From Actinokineospora xionganensis (lineage in GTDB: Bacteria > Actinomycetota > Actinomycetes > Mycobacteriales > Pseudonocardiaceae): a stretch of 64,000 bases of DNA. The notes below the pieces were generated by a model that had not been told where the DNA came from, did no database searches, and worked only from the letters and a program-made list of their open reading frames with translations. Every line of letters begins with the position of its first letter. The stretch's first letter is position 1. The stretch lies in assembly GCF_014323725.1 (NCBI RefSeq), contig NZ_JABVED010000011.1, forward strand, positions 186,001 to 250,000. The letters are read 5' to 3'. Positions 42,190 through 50,478 of this stretch are shown piece by piece. Position numbers and translations under genes: made by a program.

Positions 42190-42570
42190 GGCCGGCTTGT
42201 CCGATCCAGCGTGACCGGCCGCCCGCGGCACTCGGCGGACGGGATTGGACTGGACCGACGCCGACGGCCAAACGCGCGAAGAGGTAGCGGCAAAGATGAA
42301 AGGTTCGGGCGGAACCGAACGCTGGCCGAGCGCCCGCAGGTAGCCCCGGAAGAGCTGTTCCGCCTTGCTGATGGTGAGGATTGTTGGGTGATGGCCGCAC
42401 TGGCATCCGCCAGGGAGCGCGGCAGCGGCGACCTTGGGGTCGGCGCTGCCCGCCAAGGCGGTGTTTGGGCATCGTCGATGAGGTCGGACGCGTGAGAGAG
42501 AAGGCGTCCGGCCTCATCGCCAGGATGGAGTGTCTCATCGACTCACGCCGCGAGGCGCTCGACCGACCTG
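42190..42570. other. Intergenic region without recognisable gene
   Basis: About 380 bp between the SDR and the DUF397 gene. Open frames exist on both strands but their products are arginine-rich and without recognisable motifs. No hairpin or repeat of note was seen. It may hold a regulatory region or a degraded gene. Confidence 0.4.
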
Positions 42571-42753
42571 TCAGCCGGTGCGAACCGTCAACGACGTCAG
42601 GTGGGCGGGCAGCCATGACGACGCGGGCAGGCGCAGGGTGCCTGCGTCGGGCTTCTTGGAGTCACGCAGCCACACCTCTGCCGAGTAGGAGACCTCTACG
42701 CAGTCGACGCTTTCGGCGTTGCTGAAGCTCGACTTCCGCCACTCAGCGTGCAT
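42571..42753 (-). CDS. DUF397 protein
   Basis: This 60-residue protein starts MHAEWRKSSFSNAESVDCVE and continues VSYSAEVWLRDSKKPDAGTL, the exact DUF397 signature (W-R-K-S-S-F-S-N, C-V-E, V-R-D-S-K-P). DUF397 proteins nearly always sit downstream of an Scr1/DUF5753 regulator, as here with 6 bases between. They are thought to act with it in developmental or phage-related control, but the mechanism is unknown. Confidence 0.9.
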   Translation of the reverse strand: MHAEWRKSSFSNAESVDCVEVSYSAEVWLRDSKKPDAGTLRLPASSWLPAHLTSLTVRTG

Positions 42754-42759
42754 GCTGTT

Positions 42760-43599
42760 TCAGCTCCGTTCGTAATCGGCCAGAATTCTCGCCAGGAAGT
42801 TCACCGAATCGGCGGATCCCAGCGCCACCTTCATCAAACCAGAGGTGATGTGCTCGAAGAGGTCGATGTCATCCTCCTGGTCCAGGAAGCCCATTGCGCC
42901 ATCGCTATCGACGTGGACGATGCTCGACACACGGTCGAACCCAAACATCGAGAAGTGGCCTGGGTTGCGGTAGCCGCCGTGCCGGAAGGGGATCACGCGG
43001 ATCTCGACGTTGGGCAGCTTGGCTCGGTCCATGAGCCACCGGATTTGGCTCGCCATCACCTCCCGACCGCCGTAGGGCCGCCGTAGCACCGCCTCATCGA
43101 GGAAGGCGGTGTACTTCGGCGCCACCAGTTTGATCAACACTGTCTGGCGGTCCATTCGCGCGGAGATCAACGATTCCCGCTGGGGCTCGTCCAAGCGTCC
43201 TGTCGCAGTGATCGCCCTGGCGTAGCCAGGCGTTTGGAGCAGTCCCGGCACGATCGAAGGTCCGAAGTTCACGATGGAGATGGCTTCCGACTCGAAGTCG
43301 ATCAGCGCCTTCAACAGGTGGGTGAACCGGGGGCTCACCTCCATCCAGCCGGACGCGTTCACCTCCTCGACCATGGTCAAGATTCGGGTGCGCTCCGCTC
43401 CGGTCACGCCGTAGATCGCCAGCATGGTGGCCACGTCGGCCACCGACGGAGTCCGCTTGGCGTTCTCTGTGCGGTTGATGGTCGCGATGGAGGCGCCCAT
43501 CCGGGCCGCGACCTGGCGGGTGGTCAGGTCCGCCTGTTCCCGCAGTCTCGTCAGCTCACTGGCCAGGGCGCGCAGCCGGGCGGGCAGTCGTTCGCTCAT
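42760..43599 (-). CDS. Scr1-type helix-turn-helix regulator (DUF5753)
   Basis: The 279-residue protein has an N-terminal XRE-type helix-turn-helix (LTRLREQADLTTRQVAARMG, ASIATINRTENAKRTPSVAD) and a C-terminal DUF5753 region (FESEAISIVNFGPSIVPGLL, QTPGYARAITATG, GGREVMASQIRWLMDRAKLP, DRVSSIVHVDSDGAMGFLDQ). These pairs with DUF397 are abundant in Streptomyces and Pseudonocardiaceae (WhiJ family). It is divergent from the F420 oxidoreductase gene, sharing a 103-bp promoter region. Confidence 0.9.
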   Translation of the reverse strand: MSERLPARLRALASELTRLREQADLTTRQVAARMGASIATINRTENAKRTPSVADVATMLAIYGVTGAERTRILTMVEEVNASGWMEVSPRFTHLLKALIDFESEAISIVNFGPSIVPGLLQTPGYARAITATGRLDEPQRESLISARMDRQTVLIKLVAPKYTAFLDEAVLRRPYGGREVMASQIRWLMDRAKLPNVEIRVIPFRHGGYRNPGHFSMFGFDRVSSIVHVDSDGAMGFLDQEDDIDLFEHITSGLMKVALGSADSVNFLARILADYERS

Positions 43600-43702
43600 C
43601 TGTTCATCAGATCAGCTGTTTCGAGTGTCGGAAATGACACTGATGGCTGAGGGTTATCGGGATATGAAACGCTGTCGGGACGAGACGATCCAGGAGGCGC
43701 TT

Positions 43703-44656
43703 ATGTCGAGGTGGGGCATCACGTTGCCGTTGACCGGGGTTCCCCTGGCGGCACACCGGGACCTGGTCAAGGAACTACCCGACCTCGGCTACACCGACGT
43801 CTGGTCCGCCGAGACCGCGGGCACCGACGCCTTCACCCCGCTCGCCCTGGCCGCCGAATGGGCCCCCGAACTCCGGCTCGGCACGGCGATCGTGCCGATC
43901 TACACCCGTGGGCCGGGCCTGCTCGCGATGAGCGCCGCCACGATGGCCGAACTCGCGCCCGGCCGTTTCGCCCTTGGCATCGGGACCTCGTCACCCACCA
44001 TCGTCGAAGGGTGGAACGGCATCGAGTTCGACCAGCCGTTCCACCGGATGCGCGACACCCTGCGCTTCCTGCGGTCGGCGCTGGCCGGGGACAAGATCAC
44101 CGAGAAGTACGCCACCTTCGAGATCACCAAGTTCCGCCTCGAACGCCCGCCCGCCCAGCCGCCCGAGATCATGCTCGCCGCCCTGCGGCCCGGGATGCTC
44201 AAACTGGCCGCGCGTGAGGCCGACGGCGCCATCACCAACTGGCTCGGCGCCGGCGACGTGCCCAAGGTGCGCGCCGAGGTGGGCCCCGACCTCGAACTCG
44301 TCGCCCGCATCTTCGTCTGCCCCACCGAGGACGCCGCCGCCGCGCGCGCCCTGGGTCGCCTTCTCATCAGCAGCTACCTGACCGTCCCCGCCTACGCCGC
44401 ATTCCACGACTGGCTCGGCCGCGGCGACGAACTCAAGCCCATGCACGACGCCTGGGCCGCGGGCGATCGCGCCGGAGCCAACGCGGCGATCCCGGACTCC
44501 GTGGTCGACGACCTGATCGTGCACGGCAGCGTCGACCACTGCCGCGAGCGCGTCCAGTCCTATGTGGACGCGGGGTTGACCACGCCCGCCATCGCCGTCC
44601 TGCCGACCGGGGCCGACCCCATCGAGACCGTCCGGGCGCTCGCCCCGCGGCCGTGA
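43703..44656 (+). CDS. F420-type luciferase-like oxidoreductase
   Basis: The 317-residue protein is an LLM-class barrel: WGITLPLTGVPLAAHRDLVK, YTDVWSAETAGTDAFTPLAL, IVPIYTRGPGLLAMSAATMA and FALGIGTSSPTIVEGWNGIE. The spelling fits the F420-dependent branch. GGAGG seven bases upstream of ATG 43703 settles the start; upstream extension is not conserved in character. It is followed after 10 bases by a glutamine-synthetase-like gene, probably in the same transcript. Its substrate is unknown. Confidence 0.85.
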   Translation: MSRWGITLPLTGVPLAAHRDLVKELPDLGYTDVWSAETAGTDAFTPLALAAEWAPELRLGTAIVPIYTRGPGLLAMSAATMAELAPGRFALGIGTSSPTIVEGWNGIEFDQPFHRMRDTLRFLRSALAGDKITEKYATFEITKFRLERPPAQPPEIMLAALRPGMLKLAAREADGAITNWLGAGDVPKVRAEVGPDLELVARIFVCPTEDAAAARALGRLLISSYLTVPAYAAFHDWLGRGDELKPMHDAWAAGDRAGANAAIPDSVVDDLIVHGSVDHCRERVQSYVDAGLTTPAIAVLPTGADPIETVRALAPRP

Positions 44657-44666
44657 TGGCCCAGAG

Positions 44667-46007
44667 ATGACGATCCAGCACCACCGGCCGGTCGGGCCGA
44701 GAACCCTGGCCGACCGCGCGCTCGCCGCGTCCTCGCTGTCGGGGGCGTTGCGGGCGGCGGTCGCGTCCGGTGACGTGCGCCGCGTCGTCTGCCTGGTGCC
44801 CGACCCGCACGCTCGATTCGCCGCGGTCGAGGTGGGCGCCGAGTACTTCGTCGACACCGTCCTGCCCAACGGCCACGGCCTCGGCGCGGCGGTGTTCGGC
44901 TGGAACCCCGAGCGGGCCGCGGTCAACGCCCCCGCCGTCGACCAGTTCCTCGGCGGCTACGGCGACCTGCGGCTGCGGCCCGATCTGGCCACCCTCGCCC
45001 CGGACGAACCCGGCACGTGGTTCGTCGTCTGCGATGTCGAGTGGCCCGACGGCCGCCCGGTCCCGGAGGCGCCCCGCACGCTGCTGCGCGAACAGGTCGC
45101 CGCCGCCGAGAAGTTCGGTTTCGTTCCGGCCGTGGGAATCGAGCACGAGGTCACTTTCACCGCACCAGACGGCGCACCATTGGCCGACCGGGTGCACAAC
45201 TACGCCGTCGACGGCCTGTCCCCGCTGCCGGACCTGCACGCCGCCGTCGACCGGCTCGCTCTCGGCGCCGAGTCCGCCCGCGGCGAGGCGCACCCCGGCC
45301 AGTACGAGATCGTCCTGCGTCACCGCGACGCTCTCGCCGCCTGCGACGACGCCATGCTGCACCAACTCGTCCTGCGTCGTGTAGCCGCCGAGCGCGGGGT
45401 CCGGGCGGGCTACCTGGCCGCCGAGTCCACCGGAACCGGCAGCTCCTGCCACGTCCACCTCTCACTCACCGACGCGGGCGGCACGTCTCTGATGGGGGGC
45501 GCGCAGCCCACCGAGCCGTCGACCGTCTTCGGTCACTTCCTCGCAGGCGTCCTGCGCGCCGCCCCCGACCTGACCGCCTTCTGGGCTCCCACCTGGAACT
45601 CCTACGTCCGCCTGCGCACCGCTCCCTTCTCGCCGCGCACGCTGCGGTGGGGGACCGACGACCGGACCGCGGCCGTGCGGCTGGTCGGACAGGGCCCGGC
45701 GCTGCGGATGGAGGCCCGGTTCGCGGGCGCCGACGCGCAGGTCCACCTGGTGCTCGCCGCCCTGATCGCCGCCGGGATGTCCGGGGTGGCCGAGCGGCTT
45801 CCGCTGCCCGCCCAGGGCCGGGTCGTCGGCGACCTCGCCCGCACGCCCTGGGACGCGCTGACTCGGCTGACCGAGTCGAAACTGATGCGCTCGCTGCTGG
45901 GCGACGCGGCGGTCGACCACCGGGCGGCGCTGCTCGGCGAGGAGCTGAACGCCGGTCTGGACGCGGTCTCCGACTGGCAACGAGACCGCGGGGATCTCCG
46001 CGCGTAA
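44667..46007 (+). CDS. Glutamine-synthetase-family ligase
   Basis: The 446-residue protein has a shortened N-terminal beta-grasp region and the catalytic barrel: VGIEHEVTFTAPDG (glutamates for the metal site), HPGQYEIVLRHRDALAACDD, STGTGSSCHVHLSLTDAGG and SYVRLRTAPFSPRTLRWGTD. These match the GS fold but differ from GlnA in many signature residues, and the C-terminal adenylylation site is missing. Family members of this kind join glutamate to amines or polyamines. It follows an LLM oxidoreductase by 10 bases. Confidence 0.8.
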   Translation: MTIQHHRPVGPRTLADRALAASSLSGALRAAVASGDVRRVVCLVPDPHARFAAVEVGAEYFVDTVLPNGHGLGAAVFGWNPERAAVNAPAVDQFLGGYGDLRLRPDLATLAPDEPGTWFVVCDVEWPDGRPVPEAPRTLLREQVAAAEKFGFVPAVGIEHEVTFTAPDGAPLADRVHNYAVDGLSPLPDLHAAVDRLALGAESARGEAHPGQYEIVLRHRDALAACDDAMLHQLVLRRVAAERGVRAGYLAAESTGTGSSCHVHLSLTDAGGTSLMGGAQPTEPSTVFGHFLAGVLRAAPDLTAFWAPTWNSYVRLRTAPFSPRTLRWGTDDRTAAVRLVGQGPALRMEARFAGADAQVHLVLAALIAAGMSGVAERLPLPAQGRVVGDLARTPWDALTRLTESKLMRSLLGDAAVDHRAALLGEELNAGLDAVSDWQRDRGDLRA

Positions 46008-46010
46008 GCA

Positions 46011-46040
46011 TTGACGCGGCTCGACTGGAGCCCTTATCGT
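46011..46040 (+). promoter_or_regulatory. Candidate vegetative promoter for the subtilisin gene
   Basis: TTGACG (46011-46016) is followed after 18 bases by TATCGT (46035-46040), a fair match to a SigA/HrdB promoter, starting 4 bases after the GS-like stop codon and leaving a leader of roughly 90 bases to the S8 gene. Confidence 0.4.
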
Positions 46041-46135
46041 CGGCATCCAGCCGATGTGCCTTCGGCTGATCTCTCTCGGCTCTGTCCTGTGTGGACACCT
46101 GCGCCCGAGTCACTCGGACCGGAGGACCACGTTTG

Positions 46136-47308
46136 ATGAACAGGAAGCGCCGCAGATCCACGCGCGTTCTCAGCGGCATCGGGCTGACCGCCGCCGCCGT
46201 CGCCACCATCGTCGCGGTGTCCATGCCCGCGCAGGCCCAAGAAGGAGTCGTGCGGCTCGCCGACAGCCCAGACTCGATCAAGGACAGCTACATCGTCGTC
46301 CTCAAGGACAAGAAGAAGACCCTGACCGCGGGCGCCCTCACCTCGCGGTACGGCGGTCGGACCGAGCAAACCTTCGACACGGCCGTGAACGGTTACGTGG
46401 CAACGATGTCCGACCGCGAAGCCCGTCGGCTCGCCGCGGACAAGTCGGTCGCGTACGTGCAGGCCAACCAGCGGATCAGGATCAGCGAAGCGCCGCCGTC
46501 CTACGGGCTCGACCGGGTCGACCAGCGCGATCTCCCCCTCGACGACGACTTCAGCGTCGACGCCCTGGCCGAGAACGTCACCGCGTTCGTGATCGACACC
46601 GGAGTCGACGCCGACCACGAGACTTTCGAGGGACGCGTCGTCGGCGGGTTCGACGCCATCGACGGCGACACCGCCCCGGACGACCTGAACGGCCACGGAA
46701 CCCATGTCGCGGGCACGATCGGCGGCCGGGAATTCGGTGTCGCCAAGGGAATCAAGATAGTGCCGGTGCGGGTGCTCGATGAGGACGGCGACGGCAGCAC
46801 GGCCGGGGTGATCGCCGGGATCGAGTGGGTCGTGAACAACCTCGACGGCCCGTCCGTGGCGAACCTGAGCCTGGGCGGCCCCAGCGACGACGCCCTCGAT
46901 GAAGCCGTTCGCGGAGCCATCCGCGCCGGGGTCAGCTTCGCCGTCGCCGCGGGCAACGAAGCCGAGGACGCGGGGGAGACCTCGCCCGCCCGGGTGGCCG
47001 AGGCGATCACCGTCGCCGCGTCCGACGCCGCCGACAACCAGGCGGTGTTCTCGAACTTCGGCCCTGCCGTGGACCTTTACGCGCCCGGTGTCGACATCAC
47101 GTCGTCGTTCCTCGATGGCGAAATCGCGACACTGAGCGGCACCTCGATGGCGACACCGCACGTCACGGGCGCGGCGGCGCTGATCCTGGCCGCCGACCCG
47201 CAAGCCTCACCCGCGCGGGTCCAACGCGAACTGGTGCGCTCCGCGACCAGGAACCGCGTCCAGAATGCCAGTACCGGCACCCCCAACCGGCTGTTGTTCA
47301 CCGGCTGA
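46136..47308 (+). CDS. Secreted subtilisin-type (S8) serine protease
   Basis: The 390-residue protein has a twin-arginine-like signal region (NRKRRRSTRVLSGIGLTAAA, cleaved after AQA), an I9-type propeptide (DSYIVVLKDKKKTLTAGALT to about 120) and the S8 domain. The triad is Asp in TAFVIDTGVD, His in LNGHGTHVAGTIGG and Ser in LSGTSMATPHVTGAAALI. The oxyanion asparagine is in AAGNEAEDAG. No additional domain follows. It should be exported and autoprocessed. A classical terminator with T-run follows 13 bases after the stop. Confidence 0.92.
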   Translation: MNRKRRRSTRVLSGIGLTAAAVATIVAVSMPAQAQEGVVRLADSPDSIKDSYIVVLKDKKKTLTAGALTSRYGGRTEQTFDTAVNGYVATMSDREARRLAADKSVAYVQANQRIRISEAPPSYGLDRVDQRDLPLDDDFSVDALAENVTAFVIDTGVDADHETFEGRVVGGFDAIDGDTAPDDLNGHGTHVAGTIGGREFGVAKGIKIVPVRVLDEDGDGSTAGVIAGIEWVVNNLDGPSVANLSLGGPSDDALDEAVRGAIRAGVSFAVAAGNEAEDAGETSPARVAEAITVAASDAADNQAVFSNFGPAVDLYAPGVDITSSFLDGEIATLSGTSMATPHVTGAAALILAADPQASPARVQRELVRSATRNRVQNASTGTPNRLLFTG

Positions 47309-47321
47309 CCAACCCGGTCAG

Positions 47322-47362
47322 TGAGCGCCCCCGCGAACTCCGCGGGGGCGCTCATTTTCTTT
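47322..47362 (+). terminator. Rho-independent terminator after the subtilisin gene
   Basis: Arms TGAGCGCCCCCGCG (47322-47335) and CGCGGGGGCGCTCA (47341-47354) pair perfectly around a 5-base loop, and a T-rich tract (TTTTCTTT, 47355-47362) follows. This is the best intrinsic terminator in the window. It insulates the sigma-controlled operon downstream. Confidence 0.9.
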
Positions 47363-47389
47363 AAACCGTAATGACTCCCCGCTCGTACG
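47362..47389 (+). promoter_or_regulatory. ECF-sigma-type promoter of the redox operon
   Basis: TAAACC (47362-47367), 16 bases, CGTACG (47384-47389) matches the AAC ... CGT layout of ECF sigma promoters, close to the TGAACC/CGT form of the mycobacterial SigL group. It sits right after the terminator and 38 bases before the first lipoprotein start. The same element with the same 16-base spacer recurs before the second lipoprotein gene. Confidence 0.6.
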
Positions 47390-47427
47390 TTCTTGCACAG
47401 ACCCAAGACGGCAGCGCGGAGGTCGGA

Positions 47428-47934
47428 ATGAAAGCGGTCATGCTGGTGGGCCTGGCGTTGGCTGTGGCGGGATGCCACGGCGGCGACGAAGCCAAGCCCA
47501 AGGAACGCCGGGGACACCACGTCGAACTCGTTGCCGCACAGCCACGCCCCGCCGGGTTGCAACTGGTGCGCGGTTTCAACAGCGGCCCCATCGTCGTGGA
47601 CGGCAACGGGCGCACGGTCTACGGATTCGTGAAGGACAAGACAAATCCGGCCAGGTCAGCGTGCGCGGGCAAGTGCGCGGAGACCTGGCGGCCGGTGCCG
47701 TTCACCGAGGACCTCAAGATCACCGACCTCGACCAGGCCATGGTCGGCTCCGTCGACCGCCCGGGCGGCGCGAAGCAGGCCACGCTGGCGGGCAGGCCGC
47801 TCTACACCTTCGCCGGCGACTCCATGCCCGGCGAGATGACCGGCCGAAACGCCGACTGGTTCGTCGTCGGCGCCACCGGCGGCAAGGCCGAGCTCACCAC
47901 GGTGCTGGAGGGGTCCAGTGCGGTCAATCCGTGA
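47428..47934 (+). CDS. Lipoprotein_15-type secreted-repeat lipoprotein
   Basis: The 168-residue protein has a short signal peptide with lipobox (LAVAGC, Cys16), then one or two PF03640-like units: GFNSGPIVVDGNGRTVYGFV, SACAGKCAETWRPVPF, AKQATLAGRPLYTFAGDSMP. The C-x-G-x-C-A pair and W are the family marks. Members are cell-surface proteins with unproven redox or ligand roles. It is the first gene of the coupled operon ending with the sigma/anti-sigma genes, and the ECF-like promoter lies just upstream. Confidence 0.82.
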   Translation: MKAVMLVGLALAVAGCHGGDEAKPKERRGHHVELVAAQPRPAGLQLVRGFNSGPIVVDGNGRTVYGFVKDKTNPARSACAGKCAETWRPVPFTEDLKITDLDQAMVGSVDRPGGAKQATLAGRPLYTFAGDSMPGEMTGRNADWFVVGATGGKAELTTVLEGSSAVNP

Positions 47935-48712
47935 CGTGCTCGGGCCCCGCCGCGTCCTCGCCGCGGTGGCCGCCGTGCTGCTCCTCGCGGTGGTCGCGGT
48001 GGGGCTGGTGCCCACAATCCTCGTCGAGTCGCGGAACCCCGAGCCGCGACCGACCGAATGGGGTCCGCTCGGCGCCGCCGACGTGGAGCTGCTGCGTGCC
48101 GCGCGCCGGGCGGGCCTCTGGGAGGGACCCGCGGGCGAGATCGCCCGCGAGGTCTCGCGCAACGCGAAGATCCAGGCGCTCGGGATGACACTCATGGTCG
48201 ACCACGGGCAGCTCGACGTCGCGGTCCGCCAGTCCGCGGCGAAGCTGCGGGTCCCGCTGCCGGACGAGCCCAACGAATCGCAGCAGGGCTGGCTGGCCGA
48301 GATGCGGGCGGCGGGCAGCCCCGAGGAGTTCGACCAGATCTTCGCCAACCGCCTGCGGCAGGCCCACGGCTCGGTTCTGGTGACCATCGCCGAGGTGCGC
48401 GGCGGCAGCCGCAACGCCGAGGTGCGCGACCTCGCGTCCATCGCGAACCAGGCCGTGCTGCGGCACCAGAACCTGCTGGAGAAGACCGGGCTGGTGGATT
48501 TCACCACGATCGCCGAGCCGCTCGCGGGCACCTCCTTCGACACCGAACTGCGGGCCGACGCCCGGGCGTTCGCGCTGGTCGGGCTGCTCGTGTTCGCCGA
48601 GTCCGCGCTGGTGGTGCTGCTCATCGCCTGGCTGCGCCGCTCGCGCGGCAAGGCGGCGCCGCCCTCTGTCGGGTCGTTCGCAGTCAACGAGATGGAAGGA
48701 ACCAGGACATGA
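47918..48712 (+). CDS. DUF4142 protein with two membrane anchors
   Basis: The 264-residue protein has an N-terminal membrane helix (RRVLAAVAAVLLLAVVAVG, about 11-30), a helical DUF4142 domain (WGPLGAADVELLRAARRAGL, RNAKIQALGMTLMVDHGQLD, QAVLRHQNLLEKTGLVDFTT) and a C-terminal membrane helix (ALVGLLVFAESALVVLLIAW, about 218-237). DUF4142 domains are ferritin-like helical bundles usually exported. Here it would be outside the membrane, held at both ends. It starts at a GTG inside the end of the lipoprotein gene (17-base overlap) and ends with ATGA overlapping the DUF1996 start. Confidence 0.82.
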   Translation: MRSIRDVLGPRRVLAAVAAVLLLAVVAVGLVPTILVESRNPEPRPTEWGPLGAADVELLRAARRAGLWEGPAGEIAREVSRNAKIQALGMTLMVDHGQLDVAVRQSAAKLRVPLPDEPNESQQGWLAEMRAAGSPEEFDQIFANRLRQAHGSVLVTIAEVRGGSRNAEVRDLASIANQAVLRHQNLLEKTGLVDFTTIAEPLAGTSFDTELRADARAFALVGLLVFAESALVVLLIAWLRRSRGKAAPPSVGSFAVNEMEGTRT

Positions 48713-49692
48713 AGGTCAAGCACTGGACGGCACTCGCGGTCGCCGCGCTCGTCGTCGGCGGTTCGGCGGCGGGCATCGGCATCGCGCGCGCCCACGGCGG
48801 CGGTCCCGGCACCGGCACGGCCCCGCTGAAGGCGTTCTACGTCGACATAACGAAGGTCCGGCCGAACAAGGTCCAGATCCAGCGGCGGGCGTCGCCTGGT
48901 TCGTTCGTCAACAAGTGCGGGAACAACGAGGAGAAACACCGCAACTCCGACAACCACATCGCCGCGCCGGGCGTGGTGAACGCCGCCCAGCACCAGCACG
49001 ACCACGTCGGGAACCTCACCACCAACGGCCGCTCCAGCGACCGGTCCCTGCTGCGCGGCGGGACCACCTGCGCGACCGGCGACAAGTCGTCGTACCTGTG
49101 GCCGGTGTTGCGCGACCTGACCCGCAACGGCGACGACGCCGGTCAGCCCGGCGGCGGCAAGGACGGCAACCTCGGCGCGATCCTCGACGGCAAGGTCACA
49201 TTGTTGTTCCGCGGCAACCGGTTCCAGAAGGTCGTCGCGGCGCCGCAGGGGCTGAGGATGACCACCGGCGACGCGAAGCCGGGGGAGAACGGTCCGGGCA
49301 ACGTCCGGGTCAGCTGGACCTGCAGGGGCTTCGAGGACCGCACCACCGCCAAGTACCCGGTATGCCCTCGTGGCCGAAGTGTCGTGCGGCTGCTGGAGTA
49401 CCCGAGCTGCTGGGACGGCCGCAGCCTCGACAGCGCCAACCACCGCGACCACGTCCGGTTCCCCGACAGCTCCGGCCGCTGCCCGCGCAACACCGTCGCG
49501 ATCCCGCAGCTGGACATGACCGTCGAGTACGCGGTCCCGGCGAAAGCCAATGTGGCCCAGGGTTTCGCGCTCGACGGGTTCCCGCAGGAGAACCACCGGC
49601 CCGACTCCGACCACGGCTTCGTCCACCTGTTGATGAACCGCACGCAGATGGGTGACGTGGTGAGGTGTGTCAACAGTGGCCGCACCTGCTGA
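48709..49692 (+). CDS. DUF1996 secreted protein
   Basis: The 327-residue protein has a signal peptide (TALAVAALVVGGSAAGIG) and a DUF1996 domain with NAAQHQHDHVGNLTTNGRSS, RGGTTCATGDKSSYLWPVLR, LEYPSCWDGRSLDSANHRDH and SGRCPRNTVAIPQLDMTVEY. Conserved histidines, Cys pairs and a WDG motif suggest a metal or sugar site; the domain is found in secreted fungal and actinobacterial proteins of unknown role. Overlaps with both neighbours tie it to the redox operon. Confidence 0.85.
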   Translation: MKVKHWTALAVAALVVGGSAAGIGIARAHGGGPGTGTAPLKAFYVDITKVRPNKVQIQRRASPGSFVNKCGNNEEKHRNSDNHIAAPGVVNAAQHQHDHVGNLTTNGRSSDRSLLRGGTTCATGDKSSYLWPVLRDLTRNGDDAGQPGGGKDGNLGAILDGKVTLLFRGNRFQKVVAAPQGLRMTTGDAKPGENGPGNVRVSWTCRGFEDRTTAKYPVCPRGRSVVRLLEYPSCWDGRSLDSANHRDHVRFPDSSGRCPRNTVAIPQLDMTVEYAVPAKANVAQGFALDGFPQENHRPDSDHGFVHLLMNRTQMGDVVRCVNSGRTC

Positions 49693-50263
49693 CCTGCTCG
49701 CCCAGGCGGCGGAGGAACCCGGCGTGCGGGCGGTCGCGGCGCTCAGCGCGCGCTTCGCCTACGGACTCATGTGTCTGACCCTGTGCCTGGGCGTCATGAC
49801 GGTCACCGGGTGGGGCAGGCACGCGGTCAGCCGCAAGGCGATGCGGGCCGCGCACCTGTCCCTGGGGACGCTCACGATCGTGTTCGCCGTGGTGCACGCG
49901 GTGTGCTTCCGGTTCCTGCCAAGCGGGCCGATGCCGTTGGAGCACCTGCTGACGCCCTTCGTTCCCAACGTCCGGCACGGGCTTGGCGTGGTGTCGCTGT
50001 ACCTGATGGTCGCCGTCGCGCTCAGCGCATGCCTGCACGGGTGGACCGCCTACCGCCGCTGGGCGTGGCTGCATCGCACGGCGTATCTCGCGATTCCCTT
50101 GGGCGCGCTGCATTCCCTGCTGGGCGCCCTGGCCAACGGCCATCTCTCGGTGCTGTGGCTGGGTGGGATCACCCTGCTCGTCCCGGCCGTCACCTTGGCG
50201 GTGCTGCGCGCCCTGCCCGCGCACACGCTCGAACGACTCGGAGTGGAGACGGAGAAGGTATGA
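49667..50263 (+). CDS. Ferric-reductase-like (bis-histidine b-type cytochrome) membrane protein
   Basis: The 198-residue protein has about five membrane helices. His63 and His77 are 14 residues apart (AAHLSLGTLTIVFAVVHAVC) and His136 and His149 are 13 apart (WLHRTAYLAIPLGALHSLLG), the spacing that holds two b hemes across the membrane in ferric reductases and NADPH oxidases. No FAD/NADPH domain is fused. It would therefore receive electrons from a separate protein, and the next two genes encode a ferredoxin and its reductase. It starts at a GTG inside the DUF1996 gene (26-base overlap). Confidence 0.8.
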   Translation: MSTVAAPADLLAQAAEEPGVRAVAALSARFAYGLMCLTLCLGVMTVTGWGRHAVSRKAMRAAHLSLGTLTIVFAVVHAVCFRFLPSGPMPLEHLLTPFVPNVRHGLGVVSLYLMVAVALSACLHGWTAYRRWAWLHRTAYLAIPLGALHSLLGALANGHLSVLWLGGITLLVPAVTLAVLRALPAHTLERLGVETEKV

Positions 50264-50478
50264 GACGCGGACGCGGACGTGCCACGGTGGTGCGCGTCGA
50301 CAACGACCGGTGCGAGTTGTACGGGATCTGCGTCGCCGAGGCGCCCGAGGTGTTCCGGCTCAGCGACAACCGGCTCCGCCATGGCAGGCGGATCGACCCG
50401 GCCGACGAGATCGCGGTCGCCGCCGCCGCCCGGAACTGCCCGATGCAGGCGATCCGGCTGCGGGAGAGTGCCCGGTGA
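50260..50478 (+). CDS. 3Fe-4S ferredoxin
   Basis: The 72-residue ferredoxin has Cys18 and Cys24 (CELYGIC) and Cys60 (RNCPMQAI). Cys-x5-Cys plus a distal Cys-Pro is the 3Fe-4S arrangement of P450-associated actinobacterial ferredoxins, with VAEAPEVFRL as the usual second half. No cytochrome P450 is near. Its ATG overlaps the cytochrome stop and its stop overlaps the reductase start, so stoichiometric expression with them is expected. Confidence 0.88.
   Translation: MRRGRGRATVVRVDNDRCELYGICVAEAPEVFRLSDNRLRHGRRIDPADEIAVAAAARNCPMQAIRLRESAR

Noticed and set aside
41323-42456. Long open frames on the minus strand opposite the SDR gene
   Set aside because: Products are rich in Arg/Pro/Gly with no domain, and lie opposite a well-supported gene. 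They reflect high GC content.
42211-42495. A 94-codon frame after the SDR gene
   Set aside because: Arg-rich product without motif, weak ribosome-binding site and no consistent codon bias.
43703-47308. Natural-product biosynthetic cluster (F420 enzyme, ligase, protease)
   Set aside because: No core synthase, precursor peptide or transporter is present; the genes are better read as separate small units.
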